Shown: positions 40,139 through 48,935 of the stretch, in pieces
How positions within the stretch are numbered: position 1 is the stretch's first letter
How the letters are laid out: each line of letters opens with the position of its first letter
From: Oscillospiraceae bacterium
Lineage (GTDB): Bacteria > Bacillota > Clostridia > Oscillospirales > Oscillospiraceae
Direction: 5' to 3'
Assembly (NCBI GenBank): GCA_017479425.1
Contig: JAFVCD010000024.1
Span: forward strand, 1 to 53,634
Length of the DNA stretch: 53,634 bases
Made by a program: the position numbers and the translations under genes
Notes under the pieces: generated by a model
What the model saw: the letters and a program-made list of their open reading frames with translations, nothing else
Database searches by the model: none
What the model was told of the DNA's origin: nothing

Positions 40139-40645
40139 ATGGAAGAGAACACCACCGGAGTGCAGGAGCTCATCGATATGCTCTACAATATGATCCAGGA
40201 TGCCTGGGGACTTCCTCTCGGCGCGGAGCGCTGCGTTATCGAGCGCGATAAGGCGCTTGATCTCCTGGAGGAAATAAAGGCCAAGCTTCCGACTGAGCTC
40301 AGCGAGGCAAGAAGGCTTGTCAGCGCGAGAAGCGAGTTCATCGGCAACGCCAAGCGCGAGGCTGAGAGCATGAAGAAGGTTGCTGAGGAGCGCGCGCGCC
40401 ACATGGTAGAGGAGCAGGAGATCGTCCGCGCCGCCAATGAGCGCGCAAAGCAGGTCACCGACGCCGCCGACAGCCGAGCCGCAGAGCTTCGCAACGTCGC
40501 CAATCAGTACGCAGACGATACCCTCCAGCGCACCGAGGAGGCAATCAATGAGGCGCTCAATGAGGTCAGACAGGCGAGAGCGCGTTTCAGGAGCGTTTCC
40601 AATCTCAATACTAATCCTATGAGCGGTATAGTTCCGGAAGAATAA
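40139..40645 (+). CDS. Coiled-coil protein, F-type ATPase subunit b-like
   Basis: A 168-aa soluble, highly charged protein. The N-terminal VQELIDMLYNMIQDAWGLPLGAERCVIERDKALDLLEEIKAKLP resembles the small Clostridia family usually annotated only as ATPase or V-type subunit H-like and found next to rsmD/coaD. Residues about 55-155 form a continuous coiled coil rich in Ala, Glu and Arg, followed by a short tail. No catalytic motif is present. The start lies 14 bases from AAAGGA, a long gap; AGGAG at 40164-40168 with an in-frame ATG at 40178 is an alternative but would remove conserved residues. The gene ends at a strong terminator. Confidence 0.75.
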   Translation: MEENTTGVQELIDMLYNMIQDAWGLPLGAERCVIERDKALDLLEEIKAKLPTELSEARRLVSARSEFIGNAKREAESMKKVAEERARHMVEEQEIVRAANERAKQVTDAADSRAAELRNVANQYADDTLQRTEEAINEALNEVRQARARFRSVSNLNTNPMSGIVPEE

Positions 40646-40663
40646 GCTAATTAAATAATTATC

Positions 40664-40705
40664 AGAGAGCCCTTTTCCGACTTGGAAAAGGGCTCTCTTG
40701 TGTTT
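40664..40705 (+). terminator. Strong terminator before the dcw cluster
   Basis: Perfect 15-bp stem (40664-40678, 40684-40698) with loop GACTT, followed by TGTGTTTT. It insulates the division and cell-wall cluster from the upstream genes. The remaining bases to 40792 are AT-rich and hold no gene. Confidence 0.9.
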
Positions 40706-40792
40706 TAAATACGCACCAACCACAATATGTAGTAATGCGACAGAACACCAGAAAAATGCTGAAAAAAACCTCTTTTTTTCCTAAATTTATGC

Positions 40793-40857
40793 TTGCTTTT
40801 TCGGTGCTGTGACCTTATAATAGTGGTACACGGTGGTGAGAAGTGGTGCGAAGTGCA
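40793..40857 (+). promoter_or_regulatory. mraZ (dcw) promoter with MraZ-box repeats
   Basis: TTGCTT (40793-40798), 17 bases and a perfect TATAAT (40816-40821). Right after the -10, GTGGT occurs at 40823, 40833 and 40843 with a degenerate fourth copy (GTGCA) at 40853, a strict 10-base period. MraZ is known to bind short direct TGG(T/G)-containing repeats with 10-base spacing upstream of its own gene, so this is the expected autoregulatory operator. Confidence 0.85.
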
Positions 40858-40891
40858 CCAAAATCCCACGATTTTACGAGGAGGTGGAGAG

Positions 40892-41308
40892 ATGACCGGC
40901 GTTTACAGACATAATATCGACGCGAAGGGTCGTCTTTTCATACCCGCAAAGCTCCGCGAGGAGCTGGGCGATACCTTCTACGTAACGCTCTCAATGGAAA
41001 AATGCCTCTCGGCGTATTCTGAGGAGAGCTGGTCGCGCTTTACCGATAAGATCAAGGAGATGCCGCGCTCGAAGCAGATCAAGATGCGCCCGCTTTTCTC
41101 CCACGCGGCAAAGTGCGAGCTTGACACACAGGGCAGAATACTTCTTCCTCAGGCCCTCAGAGATTTCGCAAACCTTGAAAAGAATGTCGCCGTCGTCGGC
41201 GCCGGCGAGTGCGCGGAATTCTGGAACGAGGATGCATGGAACGAGATCGATGCGATCGAGACTACGCCGGAAAATATCGCGGAGGTCTTTACGGAGCTTG
41301 ATTTCTGA
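40892..41308 (+). CDS. mraZ: Transcriptional regulator MraZ
   Basis: A 138-aa ring-forming, AbrB-fold DNA-binding protein that controls the dcw operon. Two swapped-hairpin repeats are seen: YRHNIDAKGRLFIPAKLREELG near the start and CELDTQGRILLPQALRDFANLEKNVAVVG in the second half. Each has the DxxGR(I/L)xxP(A/Q)xLR signature. ATG 40892 lies 7-8 bases after AGGAGG. The frame open upstream is only promoter and operator. Its stop shares one base with the rsmH start. Confidence 0.97.
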   Translation: MTGVYRHNIDAKGRLFIPAKLREELGDTFYVTLSMEKCLSAYSEESWSRFTDKIKEMPRSKQIKMRPLFSHAAKCELDTQGRILLPQALRDFANLEKNVAVVGAGECAEFWNEDAWNEIDAIETTPENIAEVFTELDF

Positions 41309-42228
41309 TGGAAAAGCACATACCGGTTCTTTTGAACGAATGTATTTCCAATCTTGAAATAAAGTCCGACGGGATTTATGTGGATGGAACGCTCGGGCGG
41401 GGCGGCCATTCGGAAAGGATTGCCGAGAAGCTGCAGACAGGCAGGCTCATCGCCATTGACCGCGATGAAACGGCGATCCGCGAAGCGGGCGAGAGGCTCG
41501 CACCCTTCGGCGATAAGGTTAAGCTTGTAAAGGCTAATTTCCGCGATATCGGCGCAGTGCTTGATTCGCTTTCAATCGATAAGGTCGACGGAATGCTCTT
41601 CGACCTCGGTGTTTCAAGTCCGCAGCTCGATGACGGCAAGCGCGGCTTCAGCTATATGGCTGACGCGCCGCTTGATATGAGGATGGACAGAGATGAGGCG
41701 CTCTCGGCTTGGAACGTTGTAAACGAGTGGAGCGAAGCTGAGCTCGGGAGAATAATCCGTGACTACGGCGAGGAGCGCTACTGGCGCTCGATTGCCGAGA
41801 GGATAGTCCGCGCAAGGCCGGTGAATACGACTCTGGAGCTTGTGGACATAATCAAGAGCGCGATGCCTGCAAAGGCGCTGAGAGAAAAGCAGCACCCGGC
41901 AAAGAGAACATTTCAGGCGATAAGGATCGCGGTGAACGACGAGCTCGGCGCGCTTGCCGATATGCTCGATACTGCGATGGAAAGGCTCAAGTCCGGCGGA
42001 AGATTGTGCGTGATAACCTTTCACTCACTTGAGGATAAAATCGTAAAGAGTGCAGTAAAAAGCCGCGAGGACGGCTGCACCTGCCCGCCGGAATTTCCGG
42101 TATGCGTCTGCGGATTCAGACAGACGGTGCGAAGAGTAACAAAAAAACCGATAGTTCCCACCGATGAGGAGCTTGAGATAAACCCGAGATCGCGCAGTGC
42201 GAAGCTGAGGGTAATTGAAAAACTGTAA
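41308..42228 (+). CDS. rsmH: 16S rRNA (cytosine1402-N4)-methyltransferase RsmH
   Basis: Methylates C1402 of 16S rRNA; it is the usual second gene of the dcw cluster (formerly mraW). It has 306 aa. HIPVLLNECISNLEIKSDGIYVDGTLGRGGHSERI binds SAM, LFDLGVSSPQLDDGKRGFSY is the family motif, KRTFQAIRIAVNDEL follows, and ITFHSLEDKIVK is close to the C-terminus. A cysteine cluster (CTCPPEFPVCVCGF) occurs near the end, as in many Clostridia and Bacilli homologues. Confidence 0.97.
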   Translation: MEKHIPVLLNECISNLEIKSDGIYVDGTLGRGGHSERIAEKLQTGRLIAIDRDETAIREAGERLAPFGDKVKLVKANFRDIGAVLDSLSIDKVDGMLFDLGVSSPQLDDGKRGFSYMADAPLDMRMDRDEALSAWNVVNEWSEAELGRIIRDYGEERYWRSIAERIVRARPVNTTLELVDIIKSAMPAKALREKQHPAKRTFQAIRIAVNDELGALADMLDTAMERLKSGGRLCVITFHSLEDKIVKSAVKSREDGCTCPPEFPVCVCGFRQTVRRVTKKPIVPTDEELEINPRSRSAKLRVIEKL

Positions 42229-42242
42229 GGGAAGAGCGCATT

Positions 42243-42821
42243 ATGGCACAGACTGAAACAAAACTTAACATCAATGCAAACGGATACTTTGAGTCTGTCG
42301 CCTATGATATGTACGGGGCTTACGGCAGCGCGGCACCTCAGGAGATCCCCGAAACTGCCGCAGAGCGCGACAGAAAGGTAAGAGAGAGCGCAGATGAGCG
42401 CAGAAGAGCCGCAGAGCGCAACGAGGCGATAAGCAGGGCTAAGGAGGCGCAGGCAGTTTCCGCGTTTGCGGTCGTCGGATATGTTGTGGCGGCTGTTGTT
42501 CTCGTGTTCATGCTTCTGAGCTACGTCCGCCTCACTGAGGTCAGCACCGAGATCACAAATCTCAAGAAGGAAATAGCGCTTCTCGAAACCGAGCAGACAA
42601 AGCTCTCTGTCGAGTATGAAACGACATTCAACGTCAACCGCGTAGCCGAGTACGCAACCGGTACGCTCGGCATGACAAAGCTCACCGACCGCAACACCCA
42701 CGTTCTTAAGATGGAGCACGATAATAAGGCTGAGGTTCTGAACGCCGATGATTCCGAGGGCTTCGGAATAATCCGCGCGGCGAGAGAATTCGTATCCGAG
42801 CTCGCCGAATATTTCAGATAA
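42243..42821 (+). CDS. ftsL: FtsL-like cell-division protein
   Basis: A bitopic septal protein of 192 aa. The long charged cytoplasmic N-terminus (about 70 residues) is followed by one membrane helix (VVGYVVAAVVLVFMLLSYVRLTEV, about 77-100) and a leucine-rich extracellular coiled coil (ITNLKKEIALLETEQTKLSVEYE). FtsL forms a complex with FtsB/DivIC and DivIB that activates FtsW-FtsI. The sequence of this family drifts fast, so the call rests on topology and on position between rsmH and the PBP gene. Confidence 0.85.
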   Translation: MAQTETKLNINANGYFESVAYDMYGAYGSAAPQEIPETAAERDRKVRESADERRRAAERNEAISRAKEAQAVSAFAVVGYVVAAVVLVFMLLSYVRLTEVSTEITNLKKEIALLETEQTKLSVEYETTFNVNRVAEYATGTLGMTKLTDRNTHVLKMEHDNKAEVLNADDSEGFGIIRAAREFVSELAEYFR

Positions 42822-42862
42822 GAAAGCCATAACATTAAGTAAAAAACATTGAGGTCCTGCAA

Positions 42863-45208
42863 ATGGCGAATACCGGTACTGAAAAGAAAAAAATAACGGT
42901 CGACAGACCGAATAAGACTATGCTCCGCCGCACACTGATTCTTTTAGCAGTGTGCGGCATAGTTGCATTTATTATCCTTGCCGGGAGACTTGGATATATT
43001 ATGCTCTATCAGCACGAATACTGGGAGGAAAGGGCGATTTCCCAGCAGACGCGCGAAACGACGGTAACTGCAAACCGCGGCGGCATCTATGACAGAAACG
43101 GCAACGCCCTTGCCGTTTCTGCGAGCGCATACAACGTCTTTATATCACCCTACGAGATAAACAAATACGGCGAGAGCGCGGATTACATCGCCTCTGAGCT
43201 CAGCCGTATTCTCGGCATAAGCTACACCGACGTCATTGAAAAGAGCCGCGACACCAAGAGCTGGTACAAGACCGTTGCAACGAAAATCAGCTCCGATGAA
43301 GCCGACCTCGTCCGCGAGTTCATCAAGGAGGGACCGAGCCACGACGCCGAAGGCAAGGAGCAGAATGGACTCAAGGGAGTCCATATAGAGAACGATTCCA
43401 AGCGCTTTTACCCTTACGGCTCGCTTGCCTGCCATATCGTCGGCTTCGTCGGAAGCGAGAACTACGGCCTTGAGGGACTTGAAAACTACTACGATAAGTA
43501 CCTTGAGGGCACCGACGGCACGGTAGTGCGTATGCAGTCCTCCAACGGCGTTGAGATGCTCTACGGCAGCTATGAAAACTACAACGACGCAATCGACGGC
43601 GCGACGATATACTCTACAATCGACGTCACCGTTCAGGGAATCGCGGAGAAGTATCTGCGCGAGGCAATAAAGGAAAACTACATCCGCGACGGCGGCATGG
43701 TCATTGTGGAAAACGTCAAGTCCGGAGAGATCCTTGCGCTTGCGAACGCGAATGAGTATGACCTCAACTCCCCGTGGGATATCTCCGATGAGATGCGCGA
43801 GGCGCTGGGCCTCATTCCGGACGAGGCTGAGCGCAGAAGTGAGCTTGCAACGCTTCAGCTCGAGCAGTGGAGAAACAGAGCCGTTTCCGATACCTACGAG
43901 CCGGGCTCTGTTTTCAAGATAATCACCATGGCGGTCGGACTTGAGGAGGGAGTTATCAGCGAGAGCGACAACTTCTACTGCGGCGGAAAGCTCACCGCGG
44001 ATCAGGTGCCGGGCCGTAAGACCGACCTAAACTGCTGGAAGCACGCAGGTCACGGCGATCAGAATCTGAAGCAGGCGGCTCAGCACAGCTGCAACGTCGC
44101 CTTTGTAAACATCGGCTTCAAAATCGGCGCTTCGAGGTTTTACGATTACATTGAGGCATTCGGACTATGGAACAAGACCGGAATCGACATATCCGGCGAG
44201 ACGTCAAAGGGCGCGTGGTGGTCGCGCGACAGCTTCACAAAGCCCTACGATAAATCCTCGCTTGCGGCGGCTTCCTTCGGACAGACCTTTACGGTAACGC
44301 CGATTCAGATGATCAACGCCGTTGCTGCGAGCGTAAACGGCGGATACCTCATGGAGCCGTATGTTGTCAGCGATATAGTTGCTGAGGACGGCGAGGTGGT
44401 TTATCACAAGGAGTCGACAGTAGTCCGACAGGTCATCAGTGAAGAAACCTCCAAGACCGTCAGAGAGATACTTGAGGCGGTTGTCGGCGAGCCCGAGGGC
44501 ACCGGAAAGAACGCCTACGTTCCCGGCTACCATGTCGGCGGCAAGACCGGAACAACTACTAAGACTGTTATTCAGGCTGAAACGAACGAGAAAGTATATA
44601 TGGTTTCCTTCTGCGGAGTAGCGCCCTGCACAGACCCCGAGATCGCAGTGCTCGTAGTGCTCGATAACCCCGCGCCGCAGTCCGAGAGCGGTATCTACAC
44701 CTCCGGCGGCGTTATGGCTGCGCCGGTAGTCGGCAAGATAATGAGCGAGATACTCCCGTACCTCGGCATCGAGGCTGACTATCAGAACGGCGAGGAGGAG
44801 TACATCGACGTCAGGACTCCGAAGGTCGTCGGCGACGATATGAGAACCGCGAGATCGAAGCTTGCGGAAAGAGGCCTTTCCTTTACGATAATGGGCGAGG
44901 GCAATACAATAGTCGATCAGCTCCCCGCGGCGGGCAGCGAGGTCGCAGTCGGAACGAAGGTCATCCTCTTTACCGAGGAGGCGCACGTTGACTCCGAGGT
45001 TGCGGTGCCGGATCTTACTAATCTCTCGAGCGCCGCGGCTATGCGAATACTCAACAACGCGGGCCTCTTCATGGACAGCGCGGGCGCGCTTCCGACAAAT
45101 GACAAGATAAAGGTTTCCAAGCAGTCGGTGCCGGCGGGAACGCTTGTGCCCTACGGCAGCGTTATAAACGTAACGCTTGTTGATAACACCGAGCTTGGTA
45201 TGTATTAA
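42863..45208 (+). CDS. spoVD: Class B penicillin-binding protein with PASTA domains (SpoVD/FtsI)
   Basis: A septal or spore-cortex peptidoglycan transpeptidase of 781 aa. It has one N-terminal membrane helix (about 22-46) and a dimerisation domain with NRGGIYDRNGNALA. The transpeptidase motifs are complete: SVFK (Ser349), SCN (409-411) and KTG (561-563). Two C-terminal PASTA domains run from about 655 to 778. The PASTA tail and gene position match SpoVD of Bacillus. As the only class B PBP in the cluster it may serve vegetative division (FtsI/PBP2B), sporulation, or both. Confidence 0.95.
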   Translation: MANTGTEKKKITVDRPNKTMLRRTLILLAVCGIVAFIILAGRLGYIMLYQHEYWEERAISQQTRETTVTANRGGIYDRNGNALAVSASAYNVFISPYEINKYGESADYIASELSRILGISYTDVIEKSRDTKSWYKTVATKISSDEADLVREFIKEGPSHDAEGKEQNGLKGVHIENDSKRFYPYGSLACHIVGFVGSENYGLEGLENYYDKYLEGTDGTVVRMQSSNGVEMLYGSYENYNDAIDGATIYSTIDVTVQGIAEKYLREAIKENYIRDGGMVIVENVKSGEILALANANEYDLNSPWDISDEMREALGLIPDEAERRSELATLQLEQWRNRAVSDTYEPGSVFKIITMAVGLEEGVISESDNFYCGGKLTADQVPGRKTDLNCWKHAGHGDQNLKQAAQHSCNVAFVNIGFKIGASRFYDYIEAFGLWNKTGIDISGETSKGAWWSRDSFTKPYDKSSLAAASFGQTFTVTPIQMINAVAASVNGGYLMEPYVVSDIVAEDGEVVYHKESTVVRQVISEETSKTVREILEAVVGEPEGTGKNAYVPGYHVGGKTGTTTKTVIQAETNEKVYMVSFCGVAPCTDPEIAVLVVLDNPAPQSESGIYTSGGVMAAPVVGKIMSEILPYLGIEADYQNGEEEYIDVRTPKVVGDDMRTARSKLAERGLSFTIMGEGNTIVDQLPAAGSEVAVGTKVILFTEEAHVDSEVAVPDLTNLSSAAAMRILNNAGLFMDSAGALPTNDKIKVSKQSVPAGTLVPYGSVINVTLVDNTELGMY

Positions 45209-45231
45209 TGTACGAAAGGACGTGCGGCGTA

Positions 45232-46683
45232 ATGAATATTAAAGAACTTCTCTGCGGGATAGAGATTGCCGGCGCTGAAACTCCGGACGCGCTCGAAATA
45301 AGCGGAATCACCAACGACTCCCGTAAGGTGCAGGAGGGGTTTGCCTTCGTCGCTGTCAGAGGCTACGAGTCAGACGGGCATAAATTTATCCCGGCCGCTG
45401 TGAAAAACGGAGCCGCTCTCGTCATCTGCGAGGAAAAGCCGGAGGAAAACGTACCATACGTAATCGTCAGCGACTCCCGCGCATGCGAGGGACTGATTGC
45501 CGCGAATTTCTACGGAAATCCCCAGCGCTCTCTCAGAATGATCGGCGTCACCGGTACTAACGGTAAGACGACGACAACAAATCTCATCCGCAATATGATT
45601 ATCGGCGCGACCGGCGACAGGGTGGGACTTATCGGAACAAATCGCAACATCGTCGGCGATGCGGAGGAGCCGGCTGAGCGCACTACCCCGGACTCCATCG
45701 AGCTTATGCAGCTCCTCAGAAGAATGGTCGACGCCGGGTGCAAATGGTGCGTCATGGAGGTTTCGAGCCACGCGCTGTATCTCGGCAGAGTGAACGGCAT
45801 ACGCTTCTCCGTCGGCGCGTTTACAAATCTTACGGAGGATCACCTCGATTTCCACAAGACTATGGACGCCTATGCCGAGGCGAAGACAAAGCTTTTCAAA
45901 ATCTGCGACAAGGCTGTCATTAATCTCGACGACGAGTACTCAGAGCTTATGATCTCCGCAGCTGAGTGCCCGGTCTACACCTTCTCGGCTGTTCGCAACG
46001 ACGCCTCGCTCACCGCGAAGGATATCCGCCTCAATAACGACGGAATCGCCTTTGCCTGCCTTACCGATATGGGTATTCAGAAGGTAAAGCTCGGCATCCC
46101 GGGACTTTTCAGCGTGTACAACGCGCTCACGGCGCTCAGCGTTGCGATAAACCTCGGACTCGATGAGGATAAGTGCATAGAGGCTCTCGCCGCAACGAAG
46201 GGCGTTCTCGGCAGAGCGGAGATTGTGCCGACAGACACGGACTACACTGTTATGATCGACTATGCCCACACGCCGGACGCGCTTGAGAACATACTCAAGA
46301 CCGTTCGCGGCTACGCTAAGGGCAGAGTGATACTGCTCTTCGGCTGCGGCGGAGACAGAGACGCCGCGAAGAGACCGATAATGGGTGCGATAGCTGCTAA
46401 GCTTGCCGATCTCGTCGTGGTAACAAGCGATAACCCGCGCACAGAGGAGCCGATGAGCATAATAAACGCTATCCTCGAGGGCATGAAGGGCTCAAAAACG
46501 CCTGTTAAGGTCATCGAAAACCGCCGCGAGGCGATCGCCGCCGCGCTGAAGCTCGCGCAGGCGAACGATATCGTTATCCTTGCCGGAAAAGGTCATGAGG
46601 ACTATCAGATAATCGGCAAGGAGAAGCACCATTTTGATGAGAGGGAGGTCGTCCGCGACATCCTGGAGGGAGAGAACAAATGA
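45232..46683 (+). CDS. murE: UDP-MurNAc-tripeptide synthetase MurE (meso-DAP type)
   Basis: Adds the third residue to UDP-MurNAc-L-Ala-D-Glu. The 483-aa protein has the Mur-ligase layout: GITNDSRKV near the N-terminus, the ATP site GTNGKTTTTN at about 108, EVSSHAL and HTPDALENIL. The substrate motif is DNPR at 400-403, the signature for meso-diaminopimelate rather than lysine. I chose ATG 45232 because it gives the family N-terminus; the frame also opens at ATG 45208, which overlaps the spoVD stop. Its own stop overlaps the mraY start by 4 bases. The gene murF, normally next, is missing here. Confidence 0.96.
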   Translation: MNIKELLCGIEIAGAETPDALEISGITNDSRKVQEGFAFVAVRGYESDGHKFIPAAVKNGAALVICEEKPEENVPYVIVSDSRACEGLIAANFYGNPQRSLRMIGVTGTNGKTTTTNLIRNMIIGATGDRVGLIGTNRNIVGDAEEPAERTTPDSIELMQLLRRMVDAGCKWCVMEVSSHALYLGRVNGIRFSVGAFTNLTEDHLDFHKTMDAYAEAKTKLFKICDKAVINLDDEYSELMISAAECPVYTFSAVRNDASLTAKDIRLNNDGIAFACLTDMGIQKVKLGIPGLFSVYNALTALSVAINLGLDEDKCIEALAATKGVLGRAEIVPTDTDYTVMIDYAHTPDALENILKTVRGYAKGRVILLFGCGGDRDAAKRPIMGAIAAKLADLVVVTSDNPRTEEPMSIINAILEGMKGSKTPVKVIENRREAIAAALKLAQANDIVILAGKGHEDYQIIGKEKHHFDEREVVRDILEGENK

Positions 46684-47669
46684 TCCTGAAGCTTGTTTGG
46701 GCGTTCGTGGGCGCTATGCTGGCGGCAACCGTCACCGGCAGCTTCCTCGTTCCGTATCTCAGAAAGAAGAAAATGGGGCAGTACATCCGCGAGGACGGCC
46801 CCACATGGCATAACTCCAAGGCTGGCACGCCGACCATGGGCGGCATAATGTTCATCACCGGCATAGCCTTTATACTCATAGCCGGCGGCATCGGCGATGC
46901 CCTCGAGGGCGACTGGAGATTTTTCATAATCTTCGGATTCTCGCTCATTTACGCCGCCATAGGCTTTCTCGATGACTATGAAAAGCTCAAAAAGAAGCAG
47001 AATCTCGGCCTGACGACAATTCAGAAGCTTGCGCTTCAGATCGCCGCCGCGATACTGCTTATAATGCTCCTGCGTATTCAGGGGCATCTCAGCTCAAATC
47101 TCTACATCCCGTTTTTTGACGTGAGCTTTATAATGCCCGACTGGCTCTATCTTGTTTTTGCGCTGTTTGTCATCGTCGGAACGGTCAACGCCGTCAACAT
47201 CACCGACGGAATCGACGGCCTTGCCGCGGGAGTTACGCTTCCGGTGGCGCTCTGCTATGCCGCGCTCGCGGCGGCGTGGGGCTTCAGCTCGGTCGGAATG
47301 TTCGGCGCCGCGCTTGCGGGCGGCCTTGTCGGCTTCCTCATTTTCAATTTCTACCCCGCGAAGATTTTTATGGGCGACACGGGCTCGCTCTTTCTCGGCG
47401 GAGCCGTCTGCGCGACTGCGTTCTGCCTCGATATGCCGCTCGTTCTTATTCCCCTCGGACTTGTCTATATCTGGGAAACTCTGAGCGATATAATTCAGGT
47501 GGTATATTTCAAGCTCACCCACGGAAAGCGCTTTTTCAAGATGGCGCCCTTCCACCATCACCTTGAGCGCTGCGGCTGGAAGGAGACGAGAATCTGGTTC
47601 GTCTTTACCGGCGTATCAGCAGCGCTCGCAATTCTGACCTTCTTCGGAGTCGTCGGAAGATATCACTGA
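46680..47669 (+). CDS. mraY: Phospho-N-acetylmuramoyl-pentapeptide transferase MraY
   Basis: Transfers phospho-MurNAc-pentapeptide to undecaprenyl phosphate, making lipid I at the inner membrane. It has 329 aa with about ten membrane helices. GTPTMGGIMF, FLDDYEKLKKKQNLGLT (catalytic Asp pair), VNITDGIDGLAAG and FYPAKIFMGDTGSLFLGG, with the terminal HHHLE motif (FHHHLERCGWKETRI), are all present. Confidence 0.97.
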   Translation: MILKLVWAFVGAMLAATVTGSFLVPYLRKKKMGQYIREDGPTWHNSKAGTPTMGGIMFITGIAFILIAGGIGDALEGDWRFFIIFGFSLIYAAIGFLDDYEKLKKKQNLGLTTIQKLALQIAAAILLIMLLRIQGHLSSNLYIPFFDVSFIMPDWLYLVFALFVIVGTVNAVNITDGIDGLAAGVTLPVALCYAALAAAWGFSSVGMFGAALAGGLVGFLIFNFYPAKIFMGDTGSLFLGGAVCATAFCLDMPLVLIPLGLVYIWETLSDIIQVVYFKLTHGKRFFKMAPFHHHLERCGWKETRIWFVFTGVSAALAILTFFGVVGRYH

Positions 47670-47687
47670 TAAAAAAGGAGCACCGCT

Positions 47688-48935
47688 ATGGCGCGATATG
47701 ACAACAAAAAAGATAATACCGCGGCAGGCGTTGCGGAAAAGCAGCCGAGAAGAAGAGAACCGAGGGTAACACTCCGCGAGAGAATTTCAAGCGCGGAGAG
47801 GCGCGGCCCCATCGATATGCCGTTCTTCATTCTTGTGCTGATGATCCTCGCTATCGGAGTTGTGATGGTTCTCTCATCGTCCTTCGCGCGTTCCTACTTC
47901 CTCCGGGCGGACCACGACGCGGTGCACTTCTTCCGCAACCAGCTCATATTCGCCGCCGCCGGAGTAGTGGTTATGCTGCTTGTGTCGATAGTTCCCGCAA
48001 ACTGGTTCAGACGGTACAGCGGTATGCTGCTGCTCATAACTGTGATCGTGCTTATCGCCGTGCTTATCCCGGGCATCGGCCAGGTGCGTAACGGCGCCCG
48101 ACGCTGGATCGGAATCGGTGACACTCTGACCTTCCAGCCCTCTGAGATCGCAAAAATCACTGTTATCATCTATTCCGCGCACCTTGCGTGCCTGTATAGA
48201 GATCATATGAAGACCTTTCGCTGGGGCACGCTTCCGTTCGTTGTTCTGATCGGCGGTCTTGCGGGACTCGTTATGCTTGAGCGCCACTTCTCCGGAACTA
48301 TCATCGTCGGACTTGTAGGCGTGATAATGATGTTCGCCGCCGGCACCAATATTCTTTATCTCGGCGGACTTGCCGCGGCAGGCGGCGCAGGACTTGCGGG
48401 TCTGATTCTTCTCACCGGCTATTCCTCCGACCGCGTTTCGGCGTGGCTGGATCCGTTTGCGGATCTGCAGGGCGGCGGCTGGCAGATCGTACAGTCGCTC
48501 TACGCCATCGGCTCCGGCGGCTTTCTCGGAGTCGGACTCGGACAGTCGAGGCAGAAATACCTCTACCTGCCCGAGAGCTATAACGACTATATCTTCTCGA
48601 TCGTCTGCGAGGAGCTCGGATTTATCGGCGCAACGCTCGTGCTTATGCTTTTCGCTCTGCTTATATGCCGCGGCTACTGGCTTGCGCTCCACGCTAAGGA
48701 TCGCTTCTCGTTCCTTGTTATCACCGGCATTACGAGCCTTGTCGCCATTCAGACGATTCTCAACATCGCCGTTGTAACGAACACTATCCCCGCAACCGGC
48801 ATTTCACTGCCGTTCTTTTCCTATGGCGGCACTGCGCTTCTTCTGCAGCTTGCCGAGATGGGCGTAATACTGTCGCTCTCGCGCGATATTCCGATGCGTA
48901 AGGCGAAAAAGAGCGAGGAGGCGGAGGAGAAATGA
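47688..48935 (+). CDS. ftsW: SEDS glycosyltransferase FtsW/SpoVE
   Basis: A polytopic SEDS-family peptidoglycan polymerase that works with the class B PBP encoded upstream. It has 415 aa with a basic cytoplasmic N-terminus and about ten helices. ARRWIGIGDTLTFQPSEIAK and GSGGFLGVGLGQSRQKYLYLPESYNDYIFSIVCEELGF are the family's most conserved stretches, and IPATGISLPFFSYGGTAL closes the protein. Its pairing with a PASTA-type PBP suggests SpoVE, but no second copy is visible here to separate the division and sporulation roles. AAAAAAGGAG precedes the ATG. Confidence 0.95.
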   Translation: MARYDNKKDNTAAGVAEKQPRRREPRVTLRERISSAERRGPIDMPFFILVLMILAIGVVMVLSSSFARSYFLRADHDAVHFFRNQLIFAAAGVVVMLLVSIVPANWFRRYSGMLLLITVIVLIAVLIPGIGQVRNGARRWIGIGDTLTFQPSEIAKITVIIYSAHLACLYRDHMKTFRWGTLPFVVLIGGLAGLVMLERHFSGTIIVGLVGVIMMFAAGTNILYLGGLAAAGGAGLAGLILLTGYSSDRVSAWLDPFADLQGGGWQIVQSLYAIGSGGFLGVGLGQSRQKYLYLPESYNDYIFSIVCEELGFIGATLVLMLFALLICRGYWLALHAKDRFSFLVITGITSLVAIQTILNIAVVTNTIPATGISLPFFSYGGTALLLQLAEMGVILSLSRDIPMRKAKKSEEAEEK

